In this document: piece after piece, positions 34,908 through 42,973 of the stretch
Layout of the letters: each line of letters opens with the position of its first letter
Position numbering within the stretch: position 1 is the stretch's first letter
Source of the DNA: Actinomycetes bacterium
GTDB taxonomy: Bacteria > Actinomycetota > Acidimicrobiia > Acidimicrobiales > SZUA-35
NCBI GenBank assembly: GCA_024280015.1
Contig: JAJRQY010000157.1
Coordinates: 1 to 64,000, forward strand
Length of the DNA: 64,000 bases
Direction: 5' to 3'
Translations under genes and position numbers: made by a program
Notes under the pieces: generated by a model
The model's database searches: none
What the model saw: only the letters and a program-made list of their open reading frames with translations
What the model was told of the DNA's origin: nothing

Positions 34908-36659
34908 ATGAAACAGCTCACCGGACTCGACCTCAGCTTCCTACTTATGGATACCGACCACACCTACGGGCACGTGAACGGTCTCAGTATCTATGACCGG
35001 CCGAGCGAAGACTTCGATCCGTTCACCGCCGTTCGGGAACGGATGGAAATCATGGTCAGCCACCTGGAGCCTCTACGTCGCAAGGTAGTTGAGGTTCCGC
35101 TAGCTCTGGATCGTCCTTACTGGATCGAGGACGCCGACTTTGACCTTGACTACCACGTACGCCATATCGGCGTTGCTCCTCCGGGTGCAGCTGATCAGCT
35201 GGCAGAACAGGTGGCTCGAATTGTTGGCCGCAAGATGGATCGGGCAAGACCCTTATGGGAGGCCTATGTCATTGAAGGTCTGGCTGATGGACGTTGGGCT
35301 CTGTTGCAGAAGACTCACCATGCCACCATCGATGGCGCGGCCGGCGTGATCATGCTCAAGCTATTCACTGACGAATCTCGCGATTCCAAGACCAGTTTCG
35401 AGGCCCAACCGTGGGAAGGCGAAGAACCGCCGACTGACAGCTACATGCTCCAGCACGCAGTCAAGAACATCGCGGTTAACCCAGTACGAGGCGCACGCCT
35501 TGGGCTCAAGATCATGCGAGACTTGGCCGAGTCCGCAGGATTGACCGACCTCAGTTCAGTGGCCAGTCAAACTCGAGATGCGCTCGGCTCGCTCACTCAT
35601 CGTCCCGACTCCCAATCCGAAGCCCGATCCCGAGTCAGCTTGCCAATCACTCCCGCACCCCCGACTCCCTGGAACAAGACGGTGAGTCCCCATCGACGCT
35701 TTGCCATGCGCTCCACATCCCTCTCGAACTTGAAGCAACTCAAGAACGCAACCGGAGGCACTCTCAACGATGTTGTCATGGCAGTGTGCGCCGGTGCCCT
35801 TCGTCAGTACTTGATCGAACATGACGCTCTTCCCGATGCCCCATTGCGGGCCATGGTCCCTGTTTCAATCCGCACCGGTAAGGAGGAGGACCCCTGGACT
35901 AACCGAGTCTCGGCCCTGGTTGCCGAGCTACCAACCGACTGTGATGACCCAATTGAACGAGTCACCTGGTGTCGTGAGGCCATGATCGCTGGCAAGAATC
36001 AATTCGATCTGATTCCGGCCGAGGCTCTCGGTCAGTCAGTCGACTATGCATCTCCCGTGGTAGCCACCGCCGCTATCAGACTGGTATCGCAGCTCAAGCT
36101 GGCTGATCGGATGAACTCTCCCATCAATGTGGTGATCTCCAACGTTCCCGGTCCGCGAGAATCGCTGTATTTCGCTGGGGCCAAGCTGGATGCTTACATA
36201 CCGGTGTCGACCATCTCCGATGGGATTGGCCTGAACATCACCGTCCATAGCTATGGCGACCGAATGGACTTCGGCTTGATCTCCGATCGTGACCTGGTTC
36301 CGGATCTGTGGCACCTGGCCGATCTTCACATTGCTGAGGTTGAGCGCTTGTTCGAGGCCACTGGCGCAGAGTGGGCTGTGCCGCAGCCTCCTCCTCCCAT
36401 GCGCAAGGGCGGAGATGGGGTCGACCCTATTGCTCCCAGTAACGAGGAGGTCAGGGATCGGATCGAAGCGAGGCACTCGGTTGCCGAGGCACCTTCAGTT
36501 CGAGCCAAGAAAGCAAGCAAGAAGAAGACGAGCCCAAAGAAGCCGACTCCCAAGAAAGCAGCACTCAAGAAAGCGTCACCAAAGAAACGTGGACCTAAAA
36601 CGAAGGCTGCGGCCGTCGCCAAGCCGCGACCTTCAAGAAAAAGGAAAGAGAAGGCGTGA
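34908..36659 (+). CDS. wax ester synthase / diacylglycerol acyltransferase with Lys-rich tail
   Basis: A 583-residue WS/DGAT. The catalytic HHATIDG lies at residues 137-143, and the NDVVMAVCAGALRQYL, VPVSIRT and NVVISNVPGPRESLYFAGA blocks are standard. It makes triacylglycerol or wax ester from acyl-CoA at the membrane or lipid droplet. The last about 55 residues (after VRAKKASKKKTSPKKPTPKK) are Lys/Pro/Ala/Ser repeats resembling histone H1 or PAKKA tails and lie outside the enzyme fold. The stop overlaps the alpha/beta hydrolase start as GTGA, suggesting that storage-lipid synthesis and a lipase are made together. Confidence 0.93.
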   Translation: MKQLTGLDLSFLLMDTDHTYGHVNGLSIYDRPSEDFDPFTAVRERMEIMVSHLEPLRRKVVEVPLALDRPYWIEDADFDLDYHVRHIGVAPPGAADQLAEQVARIVGRKMDRARPLWEAYVIEGLADGRWALLQKTHHATIDGAAGVIMLKLFTDESRDSKTSFEAQPWEGEEPPTDSYMLQHAVKNIAVNPVRGARLGLKIMRDLAESAGLTDLSSVASQTRDALGSLTHRPDSQSEARSRVSLPITPAPPTPWNKTVSPHRRFAMRSTSLSNLKQLKNATGGTLNDVVMAVCAGALRQYLIEHDALPDAPLRAMVPVSIRTGKEEDPWTNRVSALVAELPTDCDDPIERVTWCREAMIAGKNQFDLIPAEALGQSVDYASPVVATAAIRLVSQLKLADRMNSPINVVISNVPGPRESLYFAGAKLDAYIPVSTISDGIGLNITVHSYGDRMDFGLISDRDLVPDLWHLADLHIAEVERLFEATGAEWAVPQPPPPMRKGGDGVDPIAPSNEEVRDRIEARHSVAEAPSVRAKKASKKKTSPKKPTPKKAALKKASPKKRGPKTKAAAVAKPRPSRKRKEKA

Positions 36660-37462
36660 GCAACACCATTGAAGCTCCTCCCCTTTGGATGATGGCTATG
36701 GAGTCACGAGCACCGCTGGAGCGGGCGGCGATGGCATTGGCCTCTCCGTTTCGTCGATTGCTACCCCAGGGAGATGGCCATCACGTCATTGTTCTCCCCG
36801 GCTTCACTGCTGATGATCGATCGACCCGGCCGCTCCGTGAGCTGTTGGATGGGATTGGCTATCAAAGCCATGGATGGAGCCTTGGCGCCAACCTCGGTCC
36901 AACGGAGACAGTCCTAGCCGGAATAGTCGACCTCTTGGAAAGTGTGTACGCCCAGTCGAAGCAAGAGGGGCTGGGAACCGTGTCGATTATCGGATGGAGC
37001 CTCGGGGGGCTGTACGCCCGCGAGCTGGCTCGGGCCACACCAGAGCAACTACGCCAAGTCATCACTCTTGGCGCACCAATCCAGATGGTCGAAGAGGACT
37101 CATCGTCCGCCCAGGGTCTCTGGGATGCACTCAAACATCTTCATGACCCCAGCTTCAAACGCAAAACCCGCGCCGCTCATCGGCCCCTGCTGGAGGTCCC
37201 GGCCACCTCCATCTACTCTCGCACCGACGGTGTGGTGCATTGGCACATGTCCCTCATCCGAGAAACCGACCACAGCGAGAACATCCGAGTGTACGGCAGC
37301 CATTGTGGACTTGGTTTTAACAACTCGGCCATCTTCGCCATCGCCGACCGCTTGGCACAGCCCGCAGATCAGTGGAAGCCCTTTCGCGTACCGCTTCTTT
37401 TGCGGGGGTACTACCCGCGGTCGCACGGGTTCGATCTCGACCGACTTCCCCTCATCGCTTGA
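36656..37462 (+). CDS. alpha/beta hydrolase (lipase/esterase-like)
   Basis: A 268-residue hydrolase. The oxyanion loop is VIVLPGFTADDRS, the nucleophile elbow GWSLGGLYARELA, and a likely acid is Asp in YSRTDGVVHW and His in YGSHCGLGFN. The fold resembles actinobacterial esterase/lipase proteins next to WS/DGAT genes. It begins with GTG 36656, overlapping the WS/DGAT stop. It may hydrolyse or remodel neutral lipid; substrate is inferred only from the neighbour. Confidence 0.83.
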   Translation: MSNTIEAPPLWMMAMESRAPLERAAMALASPFRRLLPQGDGHHVIVLPGFTADDRSTRPLRELLDGIGYQSHGWSLGANLGPTETVLAGIVDLLESVYAQSKQEGLGTVSIIGWSLGGLYARELARATPEQLRQVITLGAPIQMVEEDSSSAQGLWDALKHLHDPSFKRKTRAAHRPLLEVPATSIYSRTDGVVHWHMSLIRETDHSENIRVYGSHCGLGFNNSAIFAIADRLAQPADQWKPFRVPLLLRGYYPRSHGFDLDRLPLIA

Positions 37463-37481
37463 CCCTTCTGGCCGCTTGTCG

Positions 37482-37937
37482 CTAACGGCCGAGGGACCGC
37501 AACTGTGTGATCCGGTCCGGACCGCCCGGCAGTTTTGATGCCAGCGAGCTGGTCGGCTCAACTACCTTCCAGAAGGGAACAACCTCGCCACCAAACTCCC
37601 CTGACACCGCGGGGTCATGCCCAGCATCGATGGCTTCCAACCCCAGGTCGGCGACGATTCGCAGATTCATGCCCGTCATCACCGGGCATGACCCGTCGGC
37701 ACCATGTCGTTGAGCCAGACGTTGGCGAAGCTGGCTGAGGGTCAACGTCTCAGCCGGGTCCAGATCATCAATGACCTGCTCAATGTCTTGTGGGCTGGGA
37801 ATGAGCACAGAAGTGCCAGCTTCCAGGTCAGCGAATCGTTTCTCATTCACCTTGGTGTAGCTCGGCCGAGCCGAGTCGTACCGTTCCTGTGGACTGCGAC
37901 TCTTGCCTGTTTTGCGCTTGAAACTGGCCGGTCTCAT
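37482..37937 (-). CDS. small MGMT-like (alkyltransferase-like) family protein
   Basis: A 151-residue protein. After a basic N-terminus the core reads FADLEAGTSVLIPSPQDIEQ, TLSQLRQRLAQRHGADGSCP, MTGMNLRIVADLG and VVPFWKVVEPTSSLASKLPG. This matches a family sometimes labelled MGMT-like, sharing the winged-helix layout and a W-(K/R)-V-V element of alkyltransferases, but I see no PCHRV alkyl-acceptor motif; the Cys in GSCPVMTG is the only conserved one. True DNA repair activity is unproven. It starts in an ATGA overlap with the GyrI-like gene, so the two are co-translated. Confidence 0.6.
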   Translation of the reverse strand: MRPASFKRKTGKSRSPQERYDSARPSYTKVNEKRFADLEAGTSVLIPSPQDIEQVIDDLDPAETLTLSQLRQRLAQRHGADGSCPVMTGMNLRIVADLGLEAIDAGHDPAVSGEFGGEVVPFWKVVEPTSSLASKLPGGPDRITQLRSLGR

Positions 37938-38452
37938 GGCGTTTCTCCGGCGCCGGTTTCATGGCTGTCAGCATCAATTGGCCATTGGATCTCGGTGAGG
38001 AGATCTTCCTCCGCGACGTCGCCTGGATTGTTCATATAGATCTCTCGGCCCGGGCCGGTTGGGGTATGTCCATGCTCATGGATCCAGGCGCTGACTGAGG
38101 CATAGGTATCACCCATGGACGCGTAGGACCCACGGTGGATGATGGATGCGACTGGCCCTCCCTCAACAGTCAGGACTTCGATCTGGTTGGCAGCAGCCTG
38201 GCCGGCCAGATAATCAAGTGAACCCATCACAGGCACAACCATGGCCACATCTCCATCAGCATCGGCTTCTGGCGCTTGGTGAAAGATGACAAACGGTGCA
38301 CCGGCCGGATCGACATCGTTGGCACCAAGGAAACCAAGGACCCGACCGAACCCGGCAGGGATAGTGGTGAACACATCGGTATAGCTGGTGGTGGTTCGAA
38401 AGCTGGCAACCTGTTGGGTCCCAACGAGCTTCACCGTAACGGTATTGGACAT
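37934..38452 (-). CDS. GyrI-like small-molecule-binding domain protein
   Basis: A 172-residue protein with the GyrI/SOUL-like effector-binding fold usually fused to MerR or AraC regulators (VKLVGTQQVASFRTT, PFVIFHQAPEADADGDVAMV, VEGGPVASIIHRGSYASMGD, EIYMNNPGDVAEEDLLTEIQWP). ATG 38452 is preceded by AAGGAGATCGCC, an excellent ribosome site, so it is very likely translated on its own. Upstream in the same frame lies the remains of a MerR DNA-binding domain, meaning an ancestral MerR-GyrI regulator has become a stand-alone binding protein. It is coupled by ATGA to the MGMT-like gene. Confidence 0.78.
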   Translation of the reverse strand: MSNTVTVKLVGTQQVASFRTTTSYTDVFTTIPAGFGRVLGFLGANDVDPAGAPFVIFHQAPEADADGDVAMVVPVMGSLDYLAGQAAANQIEVLTVEGGPVASIIHRGSYASMGDTYASVSAWIHEHGHTPTGPGREIYMNNPGDVAEEDLLTEIQWPIDADSHETGAGETP

Positions 38453-38654
38453 GGCGATCTCCTTCCGAGATCGAAGGTCTCGCAATTCGCGGACCTTCTT
38501 GTCGTAGTCGTCTCGCTGGCGAACAAGCTCAGCAAGGTGTGACTCCAACAACCCATCGGAATCTCCGCCATCAACAATGTCGGCTATCTGGGCTAGGGGC
38601 ATGTCCAGAATCCGCAGTGAGCGAATCACTTGGGCTCTGGCCAATTGCAGATCC
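38453..38654 (-). pseudogene. MerR DNA-binding domain remnant, first half missing
   Basis: In frame with the GyrI-like gene, the minus strand encodes LQLARAQVIRSLRILDMPLA and QIADIVDGGDSDGLLESHLAEL plus a coiled coil, the second half of a MerR winged-helix domain and its dimer helix. The expected first about 45 residues with the recognition helix are absent: homology stops where the 20-bp inverted repeat (38655-38704) begins, and beyond it lies the next hydrolase gene. The frame stays open upstream but the sequence there is unlike MerR. It could still be read as a linker if some upstream start were used. Confidence 0.6.
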
Positions 38655-38704
38655 GTTCTGGCACCGGTAGAGCATGCTGGTGCGTGCTCTACCGGTGCCA
38701 GAAC
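38655..38704. repeat. perfect 20-bp inverted repeat with 10-base loop
   Basis: Positions 38655-38674 are the exact reverse complement of 38685-38704, separated by TGCTGGTGCG. The stem begins GTTCTGGCACC. It lies 17 bp after the hydrolase stop (38722) and exactly at the break point of the MerR remnant. Neither side has a U-run, so it is not a standard intrinsic terminator, though it would fold strongly in RNA. It may be a rearrangement scar or a small repetitive palindromic element. Confidence 0.8.
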
Positions 38705-38721
38705 GCAAAGAGTGAAAGGGT

Positions 38722-39513
38722 TTAGGCAATTGATTGGAAGAAGCTCCGGAGTGCGTCGTTGACGATCCCGGGGTCGCTCATGTTCGGTGCGTGAGCCGCA
38801 CCAGGCACCATGACGACACCACGACAATCCTGCACCGCATCGGCAACTGCTTGGGACCGAGCCGGGGCAATTGCTTGATCAGCACTGCCATGGATGACCA
38901 GCAAGGGGCATGCGATCTCGCCCATTCGGTCACTGACGTCATCTCGACCGAGCAAGGCCGCACCGGTAATGTCCAATTCCGAAGAACCACGACGGTCTCG
39001 CCATATCGGAACCCATTGGGCAATCAGCTCCGGGGTACCGAGAATCAGCCCCGCTACTCCTTCGGCTGTCGCCTCCCAAACAGCATCGTCATCACCAGTC
39101 AAGGCAGCGAGCATGCCTTCATAGCCGGCAAGCGTTTCGGCGTCATCGGCATCGGCGGCTGAGTCGATCAGGACAACTCCAGCCACCCGATCTGGGTGAG
39201 CTAGTGCAGCGCGAAGTGACAAGAACCCACCCTGACTCATGCCAACAAGAACCGCCTTGTCCACACCGCACGCATCCAAAACACCAATGGCGTCATCGGC
39301 TGAATCCCAGTAGGTGAACGGGCCACCTGCCTTGGTCTCACCAAATCCTCGCTCATCCCAGCTGATGCAACGGTAGTCACCGGACAAGGCCGCCACCTGT
39401 TCATCAAACATGGTCTGATCCATCATGAAGCCGTGACTGAACAAGACAACGGGCTTATCGCCACCACTGTCTCGATAGTTGATGGAAATGCCGTTGATCT
39501 GTGCTGTAGCCAT
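38722..39513 (-). CDS. alpha/beta fold hydrolase
   Basis: A 263-residue alpha/beta hydrolase. The oxyanion region is VVLFSHGFMMDQTMF, the nucleophile Ser lies in VGMSQGGFLSLRAAL, Asp in VIHGSADQAIAP and His in VPGAAHAPNMSDPG, giving a complete triad. It is of the usual 260-residue size. Relatives include esterases, lactonases and peroxidases; no specific one can be chosen. It lies 9 bp after the methyltransferase gene in the same direction. The inverted repeat follows its stop. Confidence 0.87.
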   Translation of the reverse strand: MATAQINGISINYRDSGGDKPVVLFSHGFMMDQTMFDEQVAALSGDYRCISWDERGFGETKAGGPFTYWDSADDAIGVLDACGVDKAVLVGMSQGGFLSLRAALAHPDRVAGVVLIDSAADADDAETLAGYEGMLAALTGDDDAVWEATAEGVAGLILGTPELIAQWVPIWRDRRGSSELDITGAALLGRDDVSDRMGEIACPLLVIHGSADQAIAPARSQAVADAVQDCRGVVMVPGAAHAPNMSDPGIVNDALRSFFQSIA

Positions 39514-39522
39514 TGGCCGATA

Positions 39523-40140
39523 CTAGACCCGGCGCAACACGCGGAGCGAGCCGCAGCTGGAAACCTCTTCGAACTGGCCACTGGCTAAGGCCGGCAGATA
39601 GATCTGTTCATAGGGTGGCCGGCCGCCATCATCAGGATTGGGGAACACGTCATGGATGACGAGCAGTCCACCCTCCTGCACATGCGGTGTCCACAGCGCG
39701 AAGTCCTGAGCAGCAGGCTCTTCACCGTGCCCGCCATCAATGAACAGCAGAGCAAGAGGCGTTGTCCAGCTCCTGGCCACGAAGGACGACTGGCCAACGA
39801 TGGCAACAACACTGTCTTCAAGCCCAGCATCATGCACGGTCTTGCGAAAAATCGGAAGCGTGTCCATCTTGCCAACAGCCGGGTCAACAAGATCTGGTTC
39901 ATGCCACTCCCACCCGACCTGGTTCTCTTCTGAGCCACGATGGTGATCGACACAAAAAAGTGGAGTCGCCTGATCAAGGGCAACGACTCCGAGGTAGCAA
40001 GCGGACTTGCCGCAATAGCTGCCGACCTCAAGCATTGGCCCACGGGGGGCATCCTTGGCTGCTTGCCACAGGGCCATGCCTTCCTCGGGAGGCATGAACC
40101 CGCGGGCGGCTTCGGCGTAGGCCTGTTGCTCTGGTGTCAT
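39523..40140 (-). CDS. class I SAM-dependent methyltransferase (Methyltransf_24-like)
   Basis: A 205-residue protein of the CmcI/Methyltransf_24 type. Motif I is PMLEVGSYCGKSACYLG, followed by LFCVDHHRGSEENQ, ALLFIDGGHGEEPAAQDFAL and GGLLVIHDVFPNPDDGG, with the DGGH element characteristic of this group. It probably methylates a small molecule or sugar. It overlaps the GtrA gene by 4 bp, so may act on a cell-surface glycan precursor, but that is inference. Confidence 0.82.
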   Translation of the reverse strand: MTPEQQAYAEAARGFMPPEEGMALWQAAKDAPRGPMLEVGSYCGKSACYLGVVALDQATPLFCVDHHRGSEENQVGWEWHEPDLVDPAVGKMDTLPIFRKTVHDAGLEDSVVAIVGQSSFVARSWTTPLALLFIDGGHGEEPAAQDFALWTPHVQEGGLLVIHDVFPNPDDGGRPPYEQIYLPALASGQFEEVSSCGSLRVLRRV

Positions 40141-40649
40141 GATCCTGTTCGCCCCGGTGAAGGCGGCTCTGCGCCAGTCTCAGCTCGATCCTGGGCCAAC
40201 TGTTCAGCTCCCACTCGCAGTTCATCGTTTAGAAAGAGCCGATCCAGGATGAAGAACTTGGCCACCCAGACCAGGAAATAGCCAAACAGGCTGGCCAGAT
40301 TGACGGCTATGCCCGCGCCGACAACACGATCGGCTAGCTCGGCAAAGAGCGTTGAGACACCCATCCCGACGAAGGCGATGGTCCAGAAAGGTAGGACTTC
40401 GGTCCGCCAATTGTGTTTGCCTGACACTTCCCAGACCCACGCCCGGGACAAGAGGTAGGCAGGGATGGCCGCCAAACCAGCGGCAAAAACGTTGGCCCAA
40501 CCGCCGGTCCAGTCCCAAATACTGTTGGCCAAATACAGCAAACCCTGATGGTTCACGGTGTTGATCACCGAGACGGCGATATATCGGGTCGCGACCTTGC
40601 TTCGGCCGTTCCATGTATTTGAGAGGCGGTTTACCATTTCCAGAGCCAC
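40137..40649 (-). CDS. GtrA-family membrane protein
   Basis: A 170-residue protein with four hydrophobic segments (YIAVSVINTVNHQGLLYLA, VFAAGLAAIPAYLLSRAWVW, FWTIAFVGMGVSTLFAELA and VNLASLFGYFLVWVAKFFIL), the GtrA layout. GtrA proteins are thought to move lipid-linked sugars across the membrane or assist polyprenyl-glycosyl transfer. The C-terminal tail is polar. It is co-translated with the methyltransferase downstream and divergent from tesB by 61 bp. Confidence 0.85.
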   Translation of the reverse strand: MALEMVNRLSNTWNGRSKVATRYIAVSVINTVNHQGLLYLANSIWDWTGGWANVFAAGLAAIPAYLLSRAWVWEVSGKHNWRTEVLPFWTIAFVGMGVSTLFAELADRVVGAGIAVNLASLFGYFLVWVAKFFILDRLFLNDELRVGAEQLAQDRAETGAEPPSPGRTGS

Positions 40650-40710
40650 GGCGAGATGCTATCTGTCAGGTGACACCACCAGGGGTTGTTGAACCGCCAC
40701 ACTGTGGGGC

Positions 40711-41589
40711 ATGACCCAGGCGGTAGTGGACGACCTAATCCAACTTCTTGACCTCGAGCAAATCGAGGAGAATATCTTTCGCGGCCAGACGGCCGACGAA
40801 ACCCTGCAGCGCGTCTTCGGTGGCCAGGTCGCTGGCCAGGCGCTTGTCGCCGCCTATCGAACCATCGACGGGTGGGGTGTCCACTCGCTTCACTCGTACT
40901 TCTTGCGTCCTGGTGACGCCTCAATTCCGATCATCTACCAGGTGGAGCGGATCCGCGACGGTCGGTCCTTCGCCACTCGCCGGGTGGTTGCCATCCAACA
41001 TGGTCGACCGATCTTCCACCTCACCGCATCCTTTCACGTCCAAGAGGACGGATTCGAACATCACCTGCCGGCCCCGACCAATGTTCCGGATCCAGAATCA
41101 CTTCCCGACTTTCGTACTCGCTACGCCAAGGTATTGCCAAAGGCCTACCTGGATCGACCACGGCCAATCGATATCCGAGTCGTGCCTCAGTCAGAAACCA
41201 CCAGCGCGACGAACGGAACCAGTAATTCTGGCTCCGCCGACAGTCCGTCCATGATGCACCAATTCGTTTGGGTCAAAGCCTCCGGTGAAGTACCCGATGA
41301 CCCGGTGCTCGATGCCTGCATCCTCACGTATGCGTCAGACATGACCCTACTGGACAGTGTGAATCGTCCGCATGGTGTCTCAGTTTTCGAGCCAGATCTG
41401 ATGATGGCCAGCCTGGATCATGCCATGTGGTTCCACCGGCCATTCCGCACCGATCACTGGCTGCTCTATGCCCAAGACACCCCCTCGGCCAGCGGCGCCC
41501 GAGGACTCGCACGAGGCCTGATCTTCCAAGATGACAAGCTTGTCGTCTCGGTGGTACAAGAAGGCTTGATCCGGAGAAAAACCAAATGA
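40711..41589 (+). CDS. tesB: acyl-CoA thioesterase II
   Basis: A 292-residue TesB with two hot-dog domains. The first is around RVFGGQVAGQALVAAYRTI and LHSYFLRPGDASIPIIYQVE; the second has LTYASDMTLLDSVNRPHG and DHAMWFHRPFRTDHWLLYAQ, including the catalytic Asp-Thr/Ser-Gln elements. Between them is a Ser/Thr/Asn-rich insert (about residues 168-186) not usual in the family and likely a loose loop. It hydrolyses acyl-CoA esters. The sugar dehydrogenase gene starts within its stop codon (ATGA). Confidence 0.92.
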   Translation: MTQAVVDDLIQLLDLEQIEENIFRGQTADETLQRVFGGQVAGQALVAAYRTIDGWGVHSLHSYFLRPGDASIPIIYQVERIRDGRSFATRRVVAIQHGRPIFHLTASFHVQEDGFEHHLPAPTNVPDPESLPDFRTRYAKVLPKAYLDRPRPIDIRVVPQSETTSATNGTSNSGSADSPSMMHQFVWVKASGEVPDDPVLDACILTYASDMTLLDSVNRPHGVSVFEPDLMMASLDHAMWFHRPFRTDHWLLYAQDTPSASGARGLARGLIFQDDKLVVSVVQEGLIRRKTK

Positions 41590-42914
41590 AACCTCGCCTC
41601 CTACTCTCCCTCATGGTGGCCACCAGCCTGTTCGCAGCCAGTTGCTCTGGATCCAGCAGTGACGGCAGCTCAAGCTCCTTGCCCGACGAGCAGGCCACCT
41701 CGGACCCCAGCAATGACAGCGAGGAAGAGGGCGAGGGCGTGAGTGAGCCCGAAGACTCACCACCGCCAACCAACCCTGAGGTTCCCGAGATTGAGAAACC
41801 GCTCTGGATGGACCTTCATCTCGTCCTAACGCCGATCGCTGAGCTGGTCGAGCCAATCGCATTCAGCCCACGTTCGGGAGTGGACGATCTCTACATTGGC
41901 GAACGCGCAGGCATAGTTCGTTTGATTGAACGCAGCTTCAAGAAGAACGGTACCGAGAGGATCTCGCTGTCGTCACGGCCGGTTCTCGACCTTACCGAGA
42001 TGGTGTCAGTCGAGGGGGAAGGTGGCCTACTCGGACTGGCCTTCTCTACCGACGGTCGGTTCATGTTTGTCTCCTATACCGACCTGGGTGGAGACCTTGT
42101 TGTTGATGAATACTTGGTTGGCCGCGGCACCCGAGCCGAAGCCGAGACTCGACGGGAGATCCTTCGAGTCCCACAACCGTTCACCAACCACAATGGTGGA
42201 CAGCTGGCCTTGGGCACTGACGGGTTCCTCTACATCGGCATTGGTGACGGCGGTGGGTCCTATGACCCCGAAAGCAATGGTCAAGATCCGCTGACCCTGC
42301 TCGGAACCGTGGTCCGAGTTGACACCTTCACCGCTGGCGACGAGGCCTATGCCATTCCCGCCGGCAACCCATTTTCTGATCAGGACGGCGGTGCGCCCGA
42401 GGTCTTCTTGTGGGGGGTTCGCAACCCATGGCGCTTCTCATTTGACCAGGAAACTGGCGATCTCTGGTTGCCAGACATTGGGCAAGACACCACCGAAGAA
42501 GTCAACTTCTTGCCCGCCGCTACCGGCGGAGGCAGAGGAACAAACCTTGGCTGGGGAACAGTCGAAGGGCATCTCCCCCTTGATGGCGCAGCCGCTCCGT
42601 CCGATCACCATGCGCCGATCTATGTCTATTCGCACGAGAAGGGGCGCTGCTCGATAACTGGCGGATTTGTCTACCGCGGTGATCTGGTTCCTGGCCTAGA
42701 TGGGGCCTACATTTTTGGCGACTATTGCTCGGGGGAGATTTTCGGACTTCATCAAGTTGATGGTGTCGCCAATGCTTGGCCCCTCTCCATTTCCTCGCCC
42801 GGCAACCAGTTGGTTTCCTTTGGCCAAACCTTTGACGGCGAGATCTATGTCCTGCAGCTTGATGGCCAACTGCTGCGCATCGAGCAAGCTCCCGAGGAAC
42901 GAGAAGACTCCTAG
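41586..42914 (+). CDS. PQQ-type sugar dehydrogenase (GSDH) lipoprotein
   Basis: A 442-residue lipoprotein: signal segment, lipobox SLFAASC at about residue 20, an acidic Ser/Glu/Pro linker to about 70, then a six-bladed propeller of the soluble glucose/sorbosone dehydrogenase family. Family blocks are EGEGGLLGLAFSTDGRFMFV, NHNGGQLALGTDGFLYIGIGDGG (catalytic His), WGVRNPWRFSFDQETGDLWL, DIGQDTTEEVN and FGDYCSGEIFGL. It would oxidise sugars outside the membrane with PQQ. No PQQ synthesis genes are in the window. Confidence 0.9.
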   Translation: MKPRLLLSLMVATSLFAASCSGSSSDGSSSSLPDEQATSDPSNDSEEEGEGVSEPEDSPPPTNPEVPEIEKPLWMDLHLVLTPIAELVEPIAFSPRSGVDDLYIGERAGIVRLIERSFKKNGTERISLSSRPVLDLTEMVSVEGEGGLLGLAFSTDGRFMFVSYTDLGGDLVVDEYLVGRGTRAEAETRREILRVPQPFTNHNGGQLALGTDGFLYIGIGDGGGSYDPESNGQDPLTLLGTVVRVDTFTAGDEAYAIPAGNPFSDQDGGAPEVFLWGVRNPWRFSFDQETGDLWLPDIGQDTTEEVNFLPAATGGGRGTNLGWGTVEGHLPLDGAAAPSDHHAPIYVYSHEKGRCSITGGFVYRGDLVPGLDGAYIFGDYCSGEIFGLHQVDGVANAWPLSISSPGNQLVSFGQTFDGEIYVLQLDGQLLRIEQAPEEREDS

Positions 42915-42945
42915 TCCTCCTCTTCTTTCAACCGTTTCACGGAAA

Positions 42946-42961
42946 TCGAACAGATGTTCGA
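42946..42961. promoter_or_regulatory. perfect LexA (SOS) box
   Basis: TCGAACAGATGTTCGA matches the Gram-positive/actinobacterial LexA consensus TCGAAC-N4-GTTCGA at all twelve fixed positions. It lies 12 bases upstream of the ATG at 42974. A TANNNT hexamer (TACCGT, 42962-42967) directly follows, six bases before that ATG, which would place transcription start at or near the ATG. Confidence 0.82.
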
Positions 42962-42973
42962 TACCGTGTTTGG

